From assembly GCA_050633445.1 (NCBI GenBank), contig JBOEGN010000046.1, forward strand, positions 30,780 to 94,779: a stretch of DNA of 64,000 bases. The letters are read 5' to 3'. Origin of the DNA: Thalassobius sp050633445. GTDB lineage: Bacteria > Pseudomonadota > Alphaproteobacteria > Rhodobacterales > Rhodobacteraceae. Within the stretch, counting starts at the first letter, position 1; each line of letters opens with the position of its first letter. The notes beneath the pieces are model-generated. The model did not search any database, was not told where the DNA came from, and saw only the letters and a program-made list of their open reading frames with translations. Of this stretch, positions 44,560 through 53,762 are shown piece by piece. Made by a program: the position numbers and the translations under genes.

Positions 44560-46449
44560 TTACTTGGCGTAGCCAAGGCTTTGCAGAGCGACCTTGATCT
44601 CGTCCAAAATCACCGGGTCGTCGATTGTGGCGGGCATCTTGTATTCTTTGCCATCCGCGATCGAAACCATGGTGCCGCGCAGAATCTTACCCGAGCGGGT
44701 TTTCGGCAGACGATCCACGACCACCGCCAGTTTAAAGGCAGCAACGGGGCCGATTTTCTCGCGCACCAGCTTGACGACTTCTTTGACGATATAAGCGTTG
44801 TCGCGATCAACGCCGGCGTTCAGGCACAAGAAACCAACGGGGCTTTGCCCCTTCAGCGCGTCGCTGACACCGATCACGGCGCATTCGGCAACATCGGGAT
44901 GGCTGGCCAGGACTTCTTCCATCCCGCCGGTCGACAGACGGTGCCCAGCGACGTTGATCACGTCATCGGTGCGCGCCATGATGTACAGATAGCCATCCTC
45001 GTCGATCATGCCCGCATCGCCGGTTTCGTAGTAGCCGGGGAACTGTTGCAGGTAGGATTTCTTAAAGCGATCCTCGGCGTTCCACAGGTTTGGCAGCGTG
45101 CCGGGGGGCAACGGCAGTTTGATCGCAATCGCGCCCAGTTCGCCTGGCTTCAACGGATGACCGCCTTCGTCCAGAATTTGCACGTCATAGCCAGGCATCG
45201 GTACCGCAGGGCTGCCCAGTTTGGTCGGCAGCTCTTCGATGCCCAGCGGATTGCCCGCAATTGCCCAGCCGGTCTCGGTTTGCCACCAGTGGTCAACGAC
45301 CGGAACCTTCAGCTGTTCCTGTGCCCAAGTGATCGTGTCGGGGTCAGCACGTTCACCGGCCAGATAAACTTGTTTCAGGCAGGACAGATCATATTTGGTG
45401 ACGAATTCGCCTTTGGGGTCTTCGCGTTTCACAGCACGGAAGGCCGTGGGGGCGGTGAAGAACGACTTAACGTTATGTTCACTGATCACGCGCCAGAATG
45501 TGCCCGCATCGGGGGTGCCGATGGGCTTGCCCTCGAACACGATGGTGGTGTTGCCGTGGATCAGCGGGCCATAGGTGATGTAGCTGTGACCAACGACCCA
45601 ACCCACATCCGACGCCGCCCAGAACACATCGCCCGGATCAAGGTTATAGAGGTTCTTCATCGTCCAGTTCAGCGCGACCAGATGGCCGGCAGTGGGGCGG
45701 ATGACGCCCTTGGGCTGACCGGTCGTGCCCGAAGTGTACAAAATATAGGCCGGATGATCGCCCTCGACCGGCACACATTCGGCAGGTTCGACACCGTATT
45801 GGAAGCCGTGCCAGTTATAGTCGCGGCCCTCGATCAGCTCGGCCACTTCCTGTTCACGTTGGAAGATGACGGTGAAATCGGGCTTGTGCTCGGCCAGATC
45901 AATGGCACCGTCCAGCAGAGGCTTATAGTGCACCACGCGGCCCGGTTCCAACCCGCAGGACGCCGCGATAATTGCCTTGGGCTTGGCGTCGTCGATGCGC
46001 ACGGCCAGCTCGTTGCTAGCAAATCCGCCAAACACGACCGAGTGCACGGCACCCAGGCGGGCGCAGGCCAGCATGGCCTCCAGTGCTTCGGGAATCATCG
46101 GCATATAAATGATGACGCGGTCACCCTTTTCAACGCCCTTGGCGCGCAGAGCACCGGCCAGATTGGCGACACGGTTACGCAGCTCGACATAGCTGATTTC
46201 GCGTTTCGTGTGGGTAATGGGCGAGTCGTAGATGATCGCGGTTTGCTCGCCACGGCCGTTTTCAACGTGGCGGTCAACGGCGTTCCAGCAGGTGTTGACC
46301 TTGGCATCCTTGAACCATTCGTACAGGGGTGCATTGTCGTCGAACAGAGCTTTTGTCGGTTTGCTGTCCCAGTCGATGGCCTTGGCGGCCTCCATCCAGA
46401 ACCCTTCGGGATCCGATTTCCAGGCGTCGTATACGTCTTTGTATGCCAT
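44560..46449 (-). CDS. prpE: Propionate--CoA ligase (PrpE-type acyl-CoA synthetase)
   Basis: A 629-residue AMP-forming synthetase that activates propionate (or acetate) to its CoA thioester. The N-terminus (YKDVYDAWKSDPEGFWMEAA) and WNAVDRHVENGRGEQTAIIYDSP are of the PrpE group. The AMP-binding P-loop YTSGTTGQPKGV, the WWQTETGWA segment and the C-terminal acetylatable lysine region KTRSGKILRGT are present. The start at 46449 is favoured by AGGAGGAGG immediately upstream; a 20-residue longer form would begin beyond that. It is single-gene, with a terminator behind and an AT-rich upstream region containing TTTGCAAA elements suggesting short-chain acyl-CoA-responsive control. Confidence 0.92.
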   Translation of the reverse strand: MAYKDVYDAWKSDPEGFWMEAAKAIDWDSKPTKALFDDNAPLYEWFKDAKVNTCWNAVDRHVENGRGEQTAIIYDSPITHTKREISYVELRNRVANLAGALRAKGVEKGDRVIIYMPMIPEALEAMLACARLGAVHSVVFGGFASNELAVRIDDAKPKAIIAASCGLEPGRVVHYKPLLDGAIDLAEHKPDFTVIFQREQEVAELIEGRDYNWHGFQYGVEPAECVPVEGDHPAYILYTSGTTGQPKGVIRPTAGHLVALNWTMKNLYNLDPGDVFWAASDVGWVVGHSYITYGPLIHGNTTIVFEGKPIGTPDAGTFWRVISEHNVKSFFTAPTAFRAVKREDPKGEFVTKYDLSCLKQVYLAGERADPDTITWAQEQLKVPVVDHWWQTETGWAIAGNPLGIEELPTKLGSPAVPMPGYDVQILDEGGHPLKPGELGAIAIKLPLPPGTLPNLWNAEDRFKKSYLQQFPGYYETGDAGMIDEDGYLYIMARTDDVINVAGHRLSTGGMEEVLASHPDVAECAVIGVSDALKGQSPVGFLCLNAGVDRDNAYIVKEVVKLVREKIGPVAAFKLAVVVDRLPKTRSGKILRGTMVSIADGKEYKMPATIDDPVILDEIKVALQSLGYAK

Positions 46450-46532
46450 TGTATGCCTCCTCCTACAGGTTGCAACTTTGGTACGAAGCGGCAGAGATTC
46501 CCGCAACAATTTTGGGGGAATAGCGACAGAAT

Positions 46533-46633
46533 TTCGCAGAAAATTTGCAGATTTCCCCCAAATTTCGAAGAATGGGTTTGCAAATATAGTGAATATATAA
46601 CCAATTCAGCGAAGAATTGCGTAAATTTGCAAA
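46533..46633 (-). promoter_or_regulatory. TTTGCAAA element cluster upstream of prpE
   Basis: Two perfect palindromes TTTGCAAA (46577-46584 and 46626-46633) and two close variants (TTCGCAGA at 46533-46540 and TTTGCAGA at 46544-46551) lie within 100 bases in an otherwise AT-rich gap. TTTGCAAA-type motifs are bound by ScfR-family regulators (PccR in Rhodobacter sphaeroides, RamB, MccR) that control short-chain fatty acid assimilation. The elements are seen; regulator binding is inferred, and no such regulator gene is in the window. Confidence 0.55.
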
Positions 46634-46687
46634 TTTTCCGATTTGGGCGTCTTTGGGGGAATTGTGCGCGGGCGCGGCGTCGTGAAC

Positions 46688-46717
46688 AAAAAAAGCGGGC
46701 CCTTTCGGACCCGCTTT
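46688..46717 (-). terminator. Intrinsic terminator after the malic enzyme gene
   Basis: The stem GCGGGxCC / GGxCCCGC has one internal mismatch and a TTTC loop. On the minus strand it is followed by seven T residues, just beyond the malic enzyme stop. Confidence 0.88.
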
Positions 46718-46740
46718 GACGTTGCATTTTCAGCAGTGGC

Positions 46741-49020
46741 TCAGCCGTATTGATCAACGGGCGTGCCCGCGATGGCTGCCATGTTCAACAATCCTCGCGC
46801 CGTGATCGAAGGCGAGACGATATGCGCCCGGTTGCCCATCCCCATCAGAATGGGGCCGACCTCAAGCCCGTTGCCCTGAACCTTCAGCGTGTTCCGAACC
46901 GCGCTGGCCGTGTCGGCATTGGCAAAGATCAGCACGTTGGCGGCGCCTTCCAGGCGACTGCCGGGGAAGGCGCGTTCGCGGATTTCGGGGTCCAGCGCCG
47001 TGTCGACATTCATTTCGCCTTCGTAGATGAAGTCCTGCGGCTGGCTGTCCAGAATTTCCAAGGCACCCCGCTGTCGCACACCGGTGCCCGTGTTCAGATC
47101 TCCAAACTGAGATTGCGAGCACAGCGCGACCTTGGGTTCCAACCCAAAGCGTCGCACATGGCGCGCCGCCCCAATCGCGGTGCGCGCGATATCTTCGGGC
47201 GTTGGTTTTTCGTTCACATGCGTGTCGGCGATAAACAGGGGGCGGTCCTCCATGATCATCAGCGACAGGGCGCCATGGGGTTGCCGTCTTTTGTCGGCCA
47301 GCAGCTGCGTCACATAGTTCAGGTGCCAGCGATACTGGCCGAACGTGCCGCAAATCAGGCTGTCAGCCTCGCCGCGATGCACCATGATCGCCGCGATCGC
47401 CGTGGTGTTGGTGCGCAGGATCGCTTTGGCCAAATCCGGGGTCACTCCGCGTCGAGCCAGGACCTCGTGATAGGTGGTCCAGTAGTCGCGATACCGATTG
47501 TCGCTTTCGGGGTTCACGACATTGAAATCACGATCCGGGCGCACCTTCAGGCCAGCGCGTTCGCAGCGAGCCTCGATCACGTCGGGACGGCCGATCAGGA
47601 TCGGCTGTTCGGTGGTTTCTTCCAGCATCGCCTGCGCGGTGCGCAACACGCGTTCATCCTCGCCTTCGGCGAAAACAATGCGCCGGCTGACCGAGCGCGC
47701 GGCCTCGAATACCGGCCGCATCAGCAGGGCGGATTTGAACACGGATTGGTTCAATTTGGTCTTGTAGGCCTCAATATCCGCCATCGGGCGGGCCGCCACG
47801 CCGGTTTCCATCGCGGCCTTGGCCACAGACGAGGACACGACAGCCGACAGGCGCGGATCGAACGGTTTGGGGATCAAATAATCCTCGCCAAAGGTCAGGC
47901 GCTCCCCGCGATAGGCGGCCGCAGCCTCGGCGCTGGTGGTGGCGCGGGCCAATTCGGCAATGCCGTCGATACAGGCCAATTGCATCTCGTCGTTGATCTC
48001 GGTCGCGCCGACATCCAGCGCGCCACGGAAGATAAACGGGAAGCAAAGGACGTTGTTTACCTGGTTCGGATAGTCGCTGCGACCGGTGGCGATAATCGCG
48101 TCCGGAGCGACTTCGCGCGCCAGCTCTGGCAGGATTTCAGGCGTTGGATTGGCCAGCGCGAAAATCACCGGGCGCTTGGTCATTTTGGCGACCATATCTT
48201 GATTTAGAACGCCGGGGCCGGACAGGCCCAGGAACATATCGGCCCCCTCGATCACGTCGTCCAGCGTCCGTTTGTCCGACGCCTGCGCATAGGCTGCTTT
48301 CTGAGGCGTCATGTCCTCGGTCCGGCCTTCGTAAACCAGCCCGTGGATGTCACACAGCCAGACATTTTCGCGTTTCACACCCAGTTTCAGCAGCATGTTC
48401 AGGCAAGCAATGCCCGCCGCGCCACCACCGGTGCTGACGATCTTAATGTCCTCGAATTTCTTGCCAGCAACATGCAGAGCGTTCTTGGCAGCAGCGCCCA
48501 CAACAATTGCGGTGCCGTGCTGATCGTCGTGAAAAACAGGGATATTCATCCGCTCGCGGCACAGTTTTTCAACAATAAAGCAATCGGGTGCTTTGATGTC
48601 TTCCAGGTTGATCGCGCCAAAAGTCGGCTCAAGCGCGCAAACCAGATCGGCCAGTCTTTCGGGGTTGGTTTCATTTAGTTCAATGTCAAAACAATCAATG
48701 TCAGCGAATTTTTTGAACAGAACCGCTTTGCCTTCCATCACGGGTTTACTGGCCAGCGCGCCAATATTCCCTAGGCCCAGAACCGCCGAGCCATTCGTAA
48801 CAACCGCCACCAGATTGCCGCGCGCGGTGTATTTACTGGCGTTCTCGGGGTCTTTCTTGATCTCCAGGCAGGCTTCGGCCACGCCGGGCGAATAGGCGCG
48901 GCTTAGATCACGGCCATTTGCCAGCGGCTTGGTCGCGCGAATCTCCAGCTTGCCCGGTTTGGGGTGCTCATGATAAAACAGCGCTGCATCGCGCAACGCT
49001 TCCTTTGAATTGTCGGACAT
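46741..49020 (-). CDS. maeB: NADP-dependent malic enzyme (MaeB-type, malic + phosphotransacetylase-like fusion)
   Basis: A 759-residue protein. The N-terminal malic enzyme half (about 1-430) decarboxylates malate to pyruvate. It includes SRAYSPGVAEACLEI, FHDDQHGTAIVVGAA and the nucleotide-binding segment STGGGAAGIACLNML. The C-terminal half (about 440-759) resembles phosphate acetyltransferase (RIVFAEGEDERVLRTAQ) and in MaeB proteins is regulatory rather than catalytic. Full family length. It is divergent from the nucleoside salvage operon and ends in a good terminator. Confidence 0.95.
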   Translation of the reverse strand: MSDNSKEALRDAALFYHEHPKPGKLEIRATKPLANGRDLSRAYSPGVAEACLEIKKDPENASKYTARGNLVAVVTNGSAVLGLGNIGALASKPVMEGKAVLFKKFADIDCFDIELNETNPERLADLVCALEPTFGAINLEDIKAPDCFIVEKLCRERMNIPVFHDDQHGTAIVVGAAAKNALHVAGKKFEDIKIVSTGGGAAGIACLNMLLKLGVKRENVWLCDIHGLVYEGRTEDMTPQKAAYAQASDKRTLDDVIEGADMFLGLSGPGVLNQDMVAKMTKRPVIFALANPTPEILPELAREVAPDAIIATGRSDYPNQVNNVLCFPFIFRGALDVGATEINDEMQLACIDGIAELARATTSAEAAAAYRGERLTFGEDYLIPKPFDPRLSAVVSSSVAKAAMETGVAARPMADIEAYKTKLNQSVFKSALLMRPVFEAARSVSRRIVFAEGEDERVLRTAQAMLEETTEQPILIGRPDVIEARCERAGLKVRPDRDFNVVNPESDNRYRDYWTTYHEVLARRGVTPDLAKAILRTNTTAIAAIMVHRGEADSLICGTFGQYRWHLNYVTQLLADKRRQPHGALSLMIMEDRPLFIADTHVNEKPTPEDIARTAIGAARHVRRFGLEPKVALCSQSQFGDLNTGTGVRQRGALEILDSQPQDFIYEGEMNVDTALDPEIRERAFPGSRLEGAANVLIFANADTASAVRNTLKVQGNGLEVGPILMGMGNRAHIVSPSITARGLLNMAAIAGTPVDQYG

Positions 49021-49171
49021 CTGTTCCTCCCGAACGAAACTGGTTTAGCTTTAAACTATATTTCTCATCTTGAGAAGAGACGCAAGGTAATCCCAGACCC
49101 TATGCCGCAGTCAGGGTTGCAAATCCTTGGAACCAGTCCCAAAGTTTTTCCGAAGCCGAGGGAGAAATGCC

Positions 49172-49564
49172 ATGTCATTGCTGGATGCTGCGCGCGCGGT
49201 GCGCGAAAACGCCTATGCGCCCTATTCCAAATTCAAGGTTGGCGCTGCGATCCGCTCGACCAGCGGCGCGGTCTACAGGGGCTGCAACGTGGAAAACGTC
49301 GCCTACCCCGAGGGCACCTGCGCCGAAGCGGGAGCCATTGCCGCCATGGTCGCTGCGGGTGAAACCGAATTGGTCGAGGTCTGCGTCATCGCCGACAGCC
49401 CGCAACCGGTGACGCCCTGTGGCGGATGTCGGCAGAAGCTGGCCGAGTTTGGGCGGGGGGACGTCCCTGTGCGCATGGCAACGATTGACGGGCCCGAATC
49501 GACGGTCACAATCGCGGACCTGCTGCCCGGCGCGTTCGAGCAATCTCATATGGATCGGACCTAA
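49172..49564 (+). CDS. cdd: Cytidine deaminase
   Basis: A 130-residue zinc-dependent deaminase (cytidine or deoxycytidine to uridine forms). The zinc ligands and catalytic Glu are in GTCAEAGAIAAM and TPCGGCRQKLAEF, and the substrate-binding N-terminal YAPYSKFKVGAAI is typical of the short homotetrameric class. The start at 49172 has GGGAGA upstream; a 15-residue longer in-frame version reads through this site. First gene of cdd-deoA-deoB-add-upp, 6 bp from deoA. Confidence 0.96.
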   Translation: MSLLDAARAVRENAYAPYSKFKVGAAIRSTSGAVYRGCNVENVAYPEGTCAEAGAIAAMVAAGETELVEVCVIADSPQPVTPCGGCRQKLAEFGRGDVPVRMATIDGPESTVTIADLLPGAFEQSHMDRT

Positions 49565-49570
49565 GCTGGC

Positions 49571-50875
49571 ATGGACGCCCGTGCGATCCTAATGCACCTG
49601 CGCGAGGGCGATCGGCCAGATGCCGGGGCGCTACGGGCGTTTGCTTTGGGGCTGGCGGATGGCACCGTTAGTGATGCCCAGGCCGGTGCTTTTGCCATGG
49701 CGGTGTGTACGCGCGGTCTGAGCGAAGAAGGCCGTGTGGACCTGACGCGCGCTATGCGCGATTCAGGCCAGGTTTTGCGCTGGGATCTGGATCGCCCGAT
49801 ATTGGACAAACATTCGACCGGAGGGGTGGGGGATTGCGTGTCGCTGATCCTTGCGCCCGCGCTGGTGGCCTGCGGTGCGGCGGTTCCGATGATTTCGGGG
49901 CGAGGGTTGGGACACAGTGGTGGCACGCTGGATAAACTTGAGGCGATACCGGGTCTAAGCACCCATATGGATACTGCGCGATTGTACAAAACGGTGGCCG
50001 ATGTGGGCTGTGCGATCGTTAGCGCCAGCGCCGACATCGCCCCGGCGGACAAGCGGTTATACGCGGTCCGCGATGTCAGCGGGACGGTCGAAAGCGTCGA
50101 CCTGATCACTGCCTCGATCCTGTCCAAAAAACTGGCCGCGGGATTGGAGGCATTGGTGCTGGACGTCAAAGTCGGCTCGGGTGCTTTCATGAAAACGGCT
50201 GAGGATGCACGGAAATTGGCGCGCTCTTTGGTTTCGACGGCGAATGCGGCCGGGTGCCCGACTAAGGCGCTGATCACAGATATGAATCAGCCGCTGGCCC
50301 AGGACATGGGAAACGCGCTTGAGGTCGCCACCGCGATGCGGGTTTTAACGGGGCATGACCAAGGTCGATTGTTGGAGGTGACGGTCGCGTTGGGTGCGGA
50401 AGTGTTAGCGAATTCCGGGTTGTTTACCGCGCGGAATGACGCCTCCCTCGCGCTTCGGACTGCGATCTCCAATGGCGGGGCCGCAGAGGTTTTTGGTCGC
50501 ATAATCGCGGCGCAAGGCGGCCCCTGTGATTTTCTGGAGCACTGGTCGGACATGTTACCAATCGCGCCGGTGCAACGGGTGGTTCCGTCGCCAGCCAAAG
50601 GCTGGATTGGGGCGTGGGATGGCGTTTCTTTGGGAATGACGGTGGTCAATTTGGGGGGTGGGCGGCAGGTGGAAACTGACCCAGTGGACCCGCGTGTGGG
50701 ACTGGCGCAAATTGTTCCTCTGGGAACTTGGGTCGAGGTGGGCGATCCCATTGCCGTGGTCCACGCAGCGACCGATGATCAAGTAAATCAGGCGGTCGAA
50801 CGCGTGCAGCAGGCGCTGACATTCAGCGCGAAACCTCCGAAAATTCCCGACCTTATCCATGAAAGGATAGTCTGA
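49571..50875 (+). CDS. deoA: Thymidine phosphorylase
   Basis: A 434-residue pyrimidine nucleoside phosphorylase splitting thymidine or deoxyuridine into base and deoxyribose-1-phosphate. DKHSTGGVGDCVSLILAP holds the phosphate-binding motif, and SGRGLGHSGGTLDKLEAIPG is the family signature. The C-terminal beta domain is present (GVSLGMTVVNLGGGRQ). Its stop overlaps the deoB start by one base (TGATG). Confidence 0.97.
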   Translation: MDARAILMHLREGDRPDAGALRAFALGLADGTVSDAQAGAFAMAVCTRGLSEEGRVDLTRAMRDSGQVLRWDLDRPILDKHSTGGVGDCVSLILAPALVACGAAVPMISGRGLGHSGGTLDKLEAIPGLSTHMDTARLYKTVADVGCAIVSASADIAPADKRLYAVRDVSGTVESVDLITASILSKKLAAGLEALVLDVKVGSGAFMKTAEDARKLARSLVSTANAAGCPTKALITDMNQPLAQDMGNALEVATAMRVLTGHDQGRLLEVTVALGAEVLANSGLFTARNDASLALRTAISNGGAAEVFGRIIAAQGGPCDFLEHWSDMLPIAPVQRVVPSPAKGWIGAWDGVSLGMTVVNLGGGRQVETDPVDPRVGLAQIVPLGTWVEVGDPIAVVHAATDDQVNQAVERVQQALTFSAKPPKIPDLIHERIV

Positions 50876-52086
50876 TGGCGCGCGCATTTCTGGTTGTAAT
50901 GGACAGTGTCGGTATCGGCGGGGCGCCGGATGCCGATCAGTTCTTTAACGGTGATCTGCCGGATACGGACGCGAATACTCTGGCGCATATCGCCGCTGAG
51001 TGCGCCGCCGGACGGGCCGAGGAGGGCCGAACTGGCCCGCTCAACTTGCCTCATTTGGATGCGCTGGGATTGGGGGCTGCGGCGCGCGTTGCCTCGGGTC
51101 AGGATGCGCCGGGATTGGGGGCAACACCCAATGGTCTGTGGGGCGCTGCGACCGAGGTCAGCCAGGGTAAGGACACGCCCTCGGGTCACTGGGAGCTGGC
51201 AGGGGTGCCGGTGCCTTGGGACTGGCACTATTTCCCGGATCGCACCCCGGCGATTCCTGCGGACATAACCCAGAAAATTCAGGAAATCTGCGGCGCCAAA
51301 GGGGTCTTGGGCAATTGCCATGCGTCGGGTACCGAGATTATTGCCCGCCACGGGGCCGAGCACCTGCGCAGCGGATGGCCGATCATTTACACGTCAGCTG
51401 ACAGCGTCTTGCAGATTGCCGCTCATGAAGAGCATTTTGGTTTGCATCGCCTGTTAAGCCTGTGCGCGCGGATCGCGCCAATAGTCCATGCCCTTAAGGT
51501 CGGGCGGGTGATTGCGCGGCCCTTTGTCGGTACGGCGCAGCAAGGTTTTTCCCGCACCAAAAACCGCAAGGACTATGCCATTGCGCCCCCAAGCCCGACC
51601 CTGTGTGATTGGGTGCAGGATGCTGGTCGACGGGTCTATACCGTTGGTAAGATTGGCGATATTTTCTCGATGCAGGGGATCAACGAAGTGCGCAAAGGCG
51701 ACGATGCTCAGCTGATGCGACACCTGTCCGATCTTGTGGATGACGCGGAGGATGGGAGCCTGACATTTGCCAATTTTGTCGAGTTCGACAGCCTTTTTGG
51801 ACACCGGCGTTACGTGTCTGGCTATGCCCGCGCGCTGGAGTGGTTTGACGCCGAAATTGGCCGATTGTTGCCACGTTTTCGGGCGGATGACCTGTTGCTG
51901 ATCACAGCCGATCATGGCAACGACCCAACGTGGTCTGGCACGGATCACACGCGCGAACGTGTCCCGGTTCTTGGGCATGGGAAGGGCGTTCAACCCATTG
52001 GCAACGTGATGTTTTCTGATATAGCAGTTTCAGTGGCCGCGCATCTGGGCGTGACCTCGGCAGGGCCAGGAAAATCGTTCATATGA
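50875..52086 (+). CDS. deoB: Phosphopentomutase
   Basis: A 403-residue alkaline-phosphatase-superfamily mutase converting (deoxy)ribose-1-phosphate to the 5-phosphate. The metal sites are seen in VMDSVGIGGAPDADQF at the N-terminus and ITADHGNDPTWSGTDHTRE near the C-terminus. The phosphorylated Thr is in GKDTPSGHWELAG. It supplies the step after deoA in nucleoside catabolism. A 4-nt overlap couples it to add. Confidence 0.97.
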   Translation: MARAFLVVMDSVGIGGAPDADQFFNGDLPDTDANTLAHIAAECAAGRAEEGRTGPLNLPHLDALGLGAAARVASGQDAPGLGATPNGLWGAATEVSQGKDTPSGHWELAGVPVPWDWHYFPDRTPAIPADITQKIQEICGAKGVLGNCHASGTEIIARHGAEHLRSGWPIIYTSADSVLQIAAHEEHFGLHRLLSLCARIAPIVHALKVGRVIARPFVGTAQQGFSRTKNRKDYAIAPPSPTLCDWVQDAGRRVYTVGKIGDIFSMQGINEVRKGDDAQLMRHLSDLVDDAEDGSLTFANFVEFDSLFGHRRYVSGYARALEWFDAEIGRLLPRFRADDLLLITADHGNDPTWSGTDHTRERVPVLGHGKGVQPIGNVMFSDIAVSVAAHLGVTSAGPGKSFI

Positions 52087-53066
52087 GCTGGAAAACATCC
52101 CCCAAGATCGAATTGCATCTGCATATCGAGGGCGCGGCGCCTCCGTCGTTCATTCGCGGGTTGGCGCAGGAAAAATCTGTCAATCTGGACGGGGTTTTCG
52201 ACGAACGCGGCCACTATGCCTTTGGCGATTTCGCGCGTTTCCTTCAGGTTTACGAAGCGGCGACCGAGGTACTGAAAACGCCACAGGATTATCAGCGGTT
52301 GACCCGTGCAGTGCTTGAACAATGTGCCGACCATGGGGTGATTTACGCCGAGACTTTCATCAGCCCGGATTTTTGTGGGGGCCGTGATCTGGGCGCATGG
52401 CGCGAGTATTTGCAGGCCATCCAAGAGGCCGCAGATGACGCCGAAAAAGACATGGGCATCACCCTGCGCGGCATCGTGACCTGCGTACGTCATTTCGGGC
52501 CAGACAAGGCGCGGGAAACCGCGATCTGCGCGGCGGAAACAGCGGGCGACTGGATCGTCGGATTTGGCATGGGCGGCGATGAAACCATGGGCACCCAAGC
52601 CGATTTTGCCTGGGCCTTTGATTGCGCCCGCGAAGCAGAGTTGCGCCTGACCACACATGCGGGCGAATGGGGCGGGCCGGCCTCGATCCGGCAAGCGCTG
52701 GACCTGGGGGTCGAACGGATTGGCCACGGTGTGCGCGCCATCGAAGACCCTGCGCTGGTCGAGCATCTGGCCGAAACCGGCACCGTGCTCGAGGTTTGCC
52801 CCGGCTCGAACGTGGCCTTGGGCCTGTACAGTGATTTCGCGCGTCACCCCATTGCGCGCTTGCGCGATGCGGGGGTAAAGGTGACTGTATCCACCGATGA
52901 CCCGCCGTTTTTCCACACAACGATGACGCGGGAATTCCAAGAGCTGGAGCGCGCGTTCGGTTGGGGAGAAGAGGATTTCACCGCCCTGACTCAAACAAGC
53001 CTTGAGGCCGCATTTTGTGACGATGCCACGCGCGATGCCCTGAAAAAACGATTGGAGACCGCATGA
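52083..53066 (+). CDS. add: Adenosine deaminase
   Basis: A 327-residue metal-dependent deaminase of adenosine and deoxyadenosine. KIELHLHIEGAAPPS supplies the HxH zinc motif, THAGEWGGP and ERIGHGVRAIEDP the further His/Glu residues, and TVSTDDPPFFHTTM the metal-binding Asp pair. The segment HLHIEGA rather than the canonical HLHLDG occurs in several alphaproteobacterial members. The adenine deaminase-like subgroup remains an alternative. Coupled to deoB and upp by ATGA overlaps. Confidence 0.92.
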   Translation: MSWKTSPKIELHLHIEGAAPPSFIRGLAQEKSVNLDGVFDERGHYAFGDFARFLQVYEAATEVLKTPQDYQRLTRAVLEQCADHGVIYAETFISPDFCGGRDLGAWREYLQAIQEAADDAEKDMGITLRGIVTCVRHFGPDKARETAICAAETAGDWIVGFGMGGDETMGTQADFAWAFDCAREAELRLTTHAGEWGGPASIRQALDLGVERIGHGVRAIEDPALVEHLAETGTVLEVCPGSNVALGLYSDFARHPIARLRDAGVKVTVSTDDPPFFHTTMTREFQELERAFGWGEEDFTALTQTSLEAAFCDDATRDALKKRLETA

Positions 53067-53695
53067 CTGACCACCTGACCGTTGTTGATCACCCATTGGT
53101 GCAGCACAAACTTTCGATCATGCGTGACAAGGCGACGTCGACCGCCAGTTTCCGCCGGTTGCTGCATGAAATCAGCCAGCTTTTGGCCTATGAAATCACC
53201 CGTGGCCTGCCCATGACCACCCGCTCGGTCGAAACCCCGATGGAGGTGATGGACGCCCCCGTTCTGGAGGGCAAAAAAATGGCACTGATCTCGATCCTGC
53301 GGGCTGGAAATGGCCTGTTGGACGGGGTGTTAGAGCTGATCCCAGGCGCCCGTGTGGGCTTTGTCGGGCTGTATCGTGACGAGGAAACGCTGAAGCCGGT
53401 GCAATACTATTTCAAGGTTCCCGAGCACCTTGAGGACCGGATGGTGATCGCCGTTGATCCGATGTTGGCGACCGGGAATTCCTCGGCTGCGGCGATTGAT
53501 TTGCTGAAACAGGCTGGTGCGAAAAACATTCGGTTCATGTGCCTTTTGGCTGCGCCCGAAGGGGTCGCCAAGATGAAAGCAGCGCACCCGGATGTGCCCA
53601 TCGTCACGGCCTCGTTGGACCGCTGTTTGAACGACAAAGGCTACATCATGCCCGGACTAGGTGATGCGGGTGACCGGATGTTTGGCACAAAATAG
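53063..53695 (+). CDS. upp: Uracil phosphoribosyltransferase
   Basis: A 210-residue enzyme making UMP from uracil and PRPP. ILRAGNGLLDGVLELIPGAR and the PRPP motif VAVDPMLATGNSSAAAIDLL are diagnostic (seen as VIAVDPMLATGNSS), and the C-terminal uracil-binding GYIMPGLGDAGDRMFGTK is intact. It is the last gene of the salvage operon, receiving uracil from deaminated and phosphorolysed cytidine and uridine. Confidence 0.97.
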   Translation: MTDHLTVVDHPLVQHKLSIMRDKATSTASFRRLLHEISQLLAYEITRGLPMTTRSVETPMEVMDAPVLEGKKMALISILRAGNGLLDGVLELIPGARVGFVGLYRDEETLKPVQYYFKVPEHLEDRMVIAVDPMLATGNSSAAAIDLLKQAGAKNIRFMCLLAAPEGVAKMKAAHPDVPIVTASLDRCLNDKGYIMPGLGDAGDRMFGTK

Positions 53696-53762
53696 GCTAT
53701 AAAGCTTTACTCAAACTCACAAATCGTGCAAGTTTCGGCAAAAGCCTGTCCAAGGGGTCCCC

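Noticed and set aside
44581..46719. 712-codon plus-strand open frame antisense to prpE
   Set aside because: The minus strand carries all motifs of an acyl-CoA synthetase with start and terminator. The antisense frame shows no family features.
49062..49076. Inverted repeat TTCTC-N5-GAGAA in the malic enzyme/cdd divergent gap
   Set aside because: Only 5-bp arms, no recognised regulator motif; expected by chance at this length.
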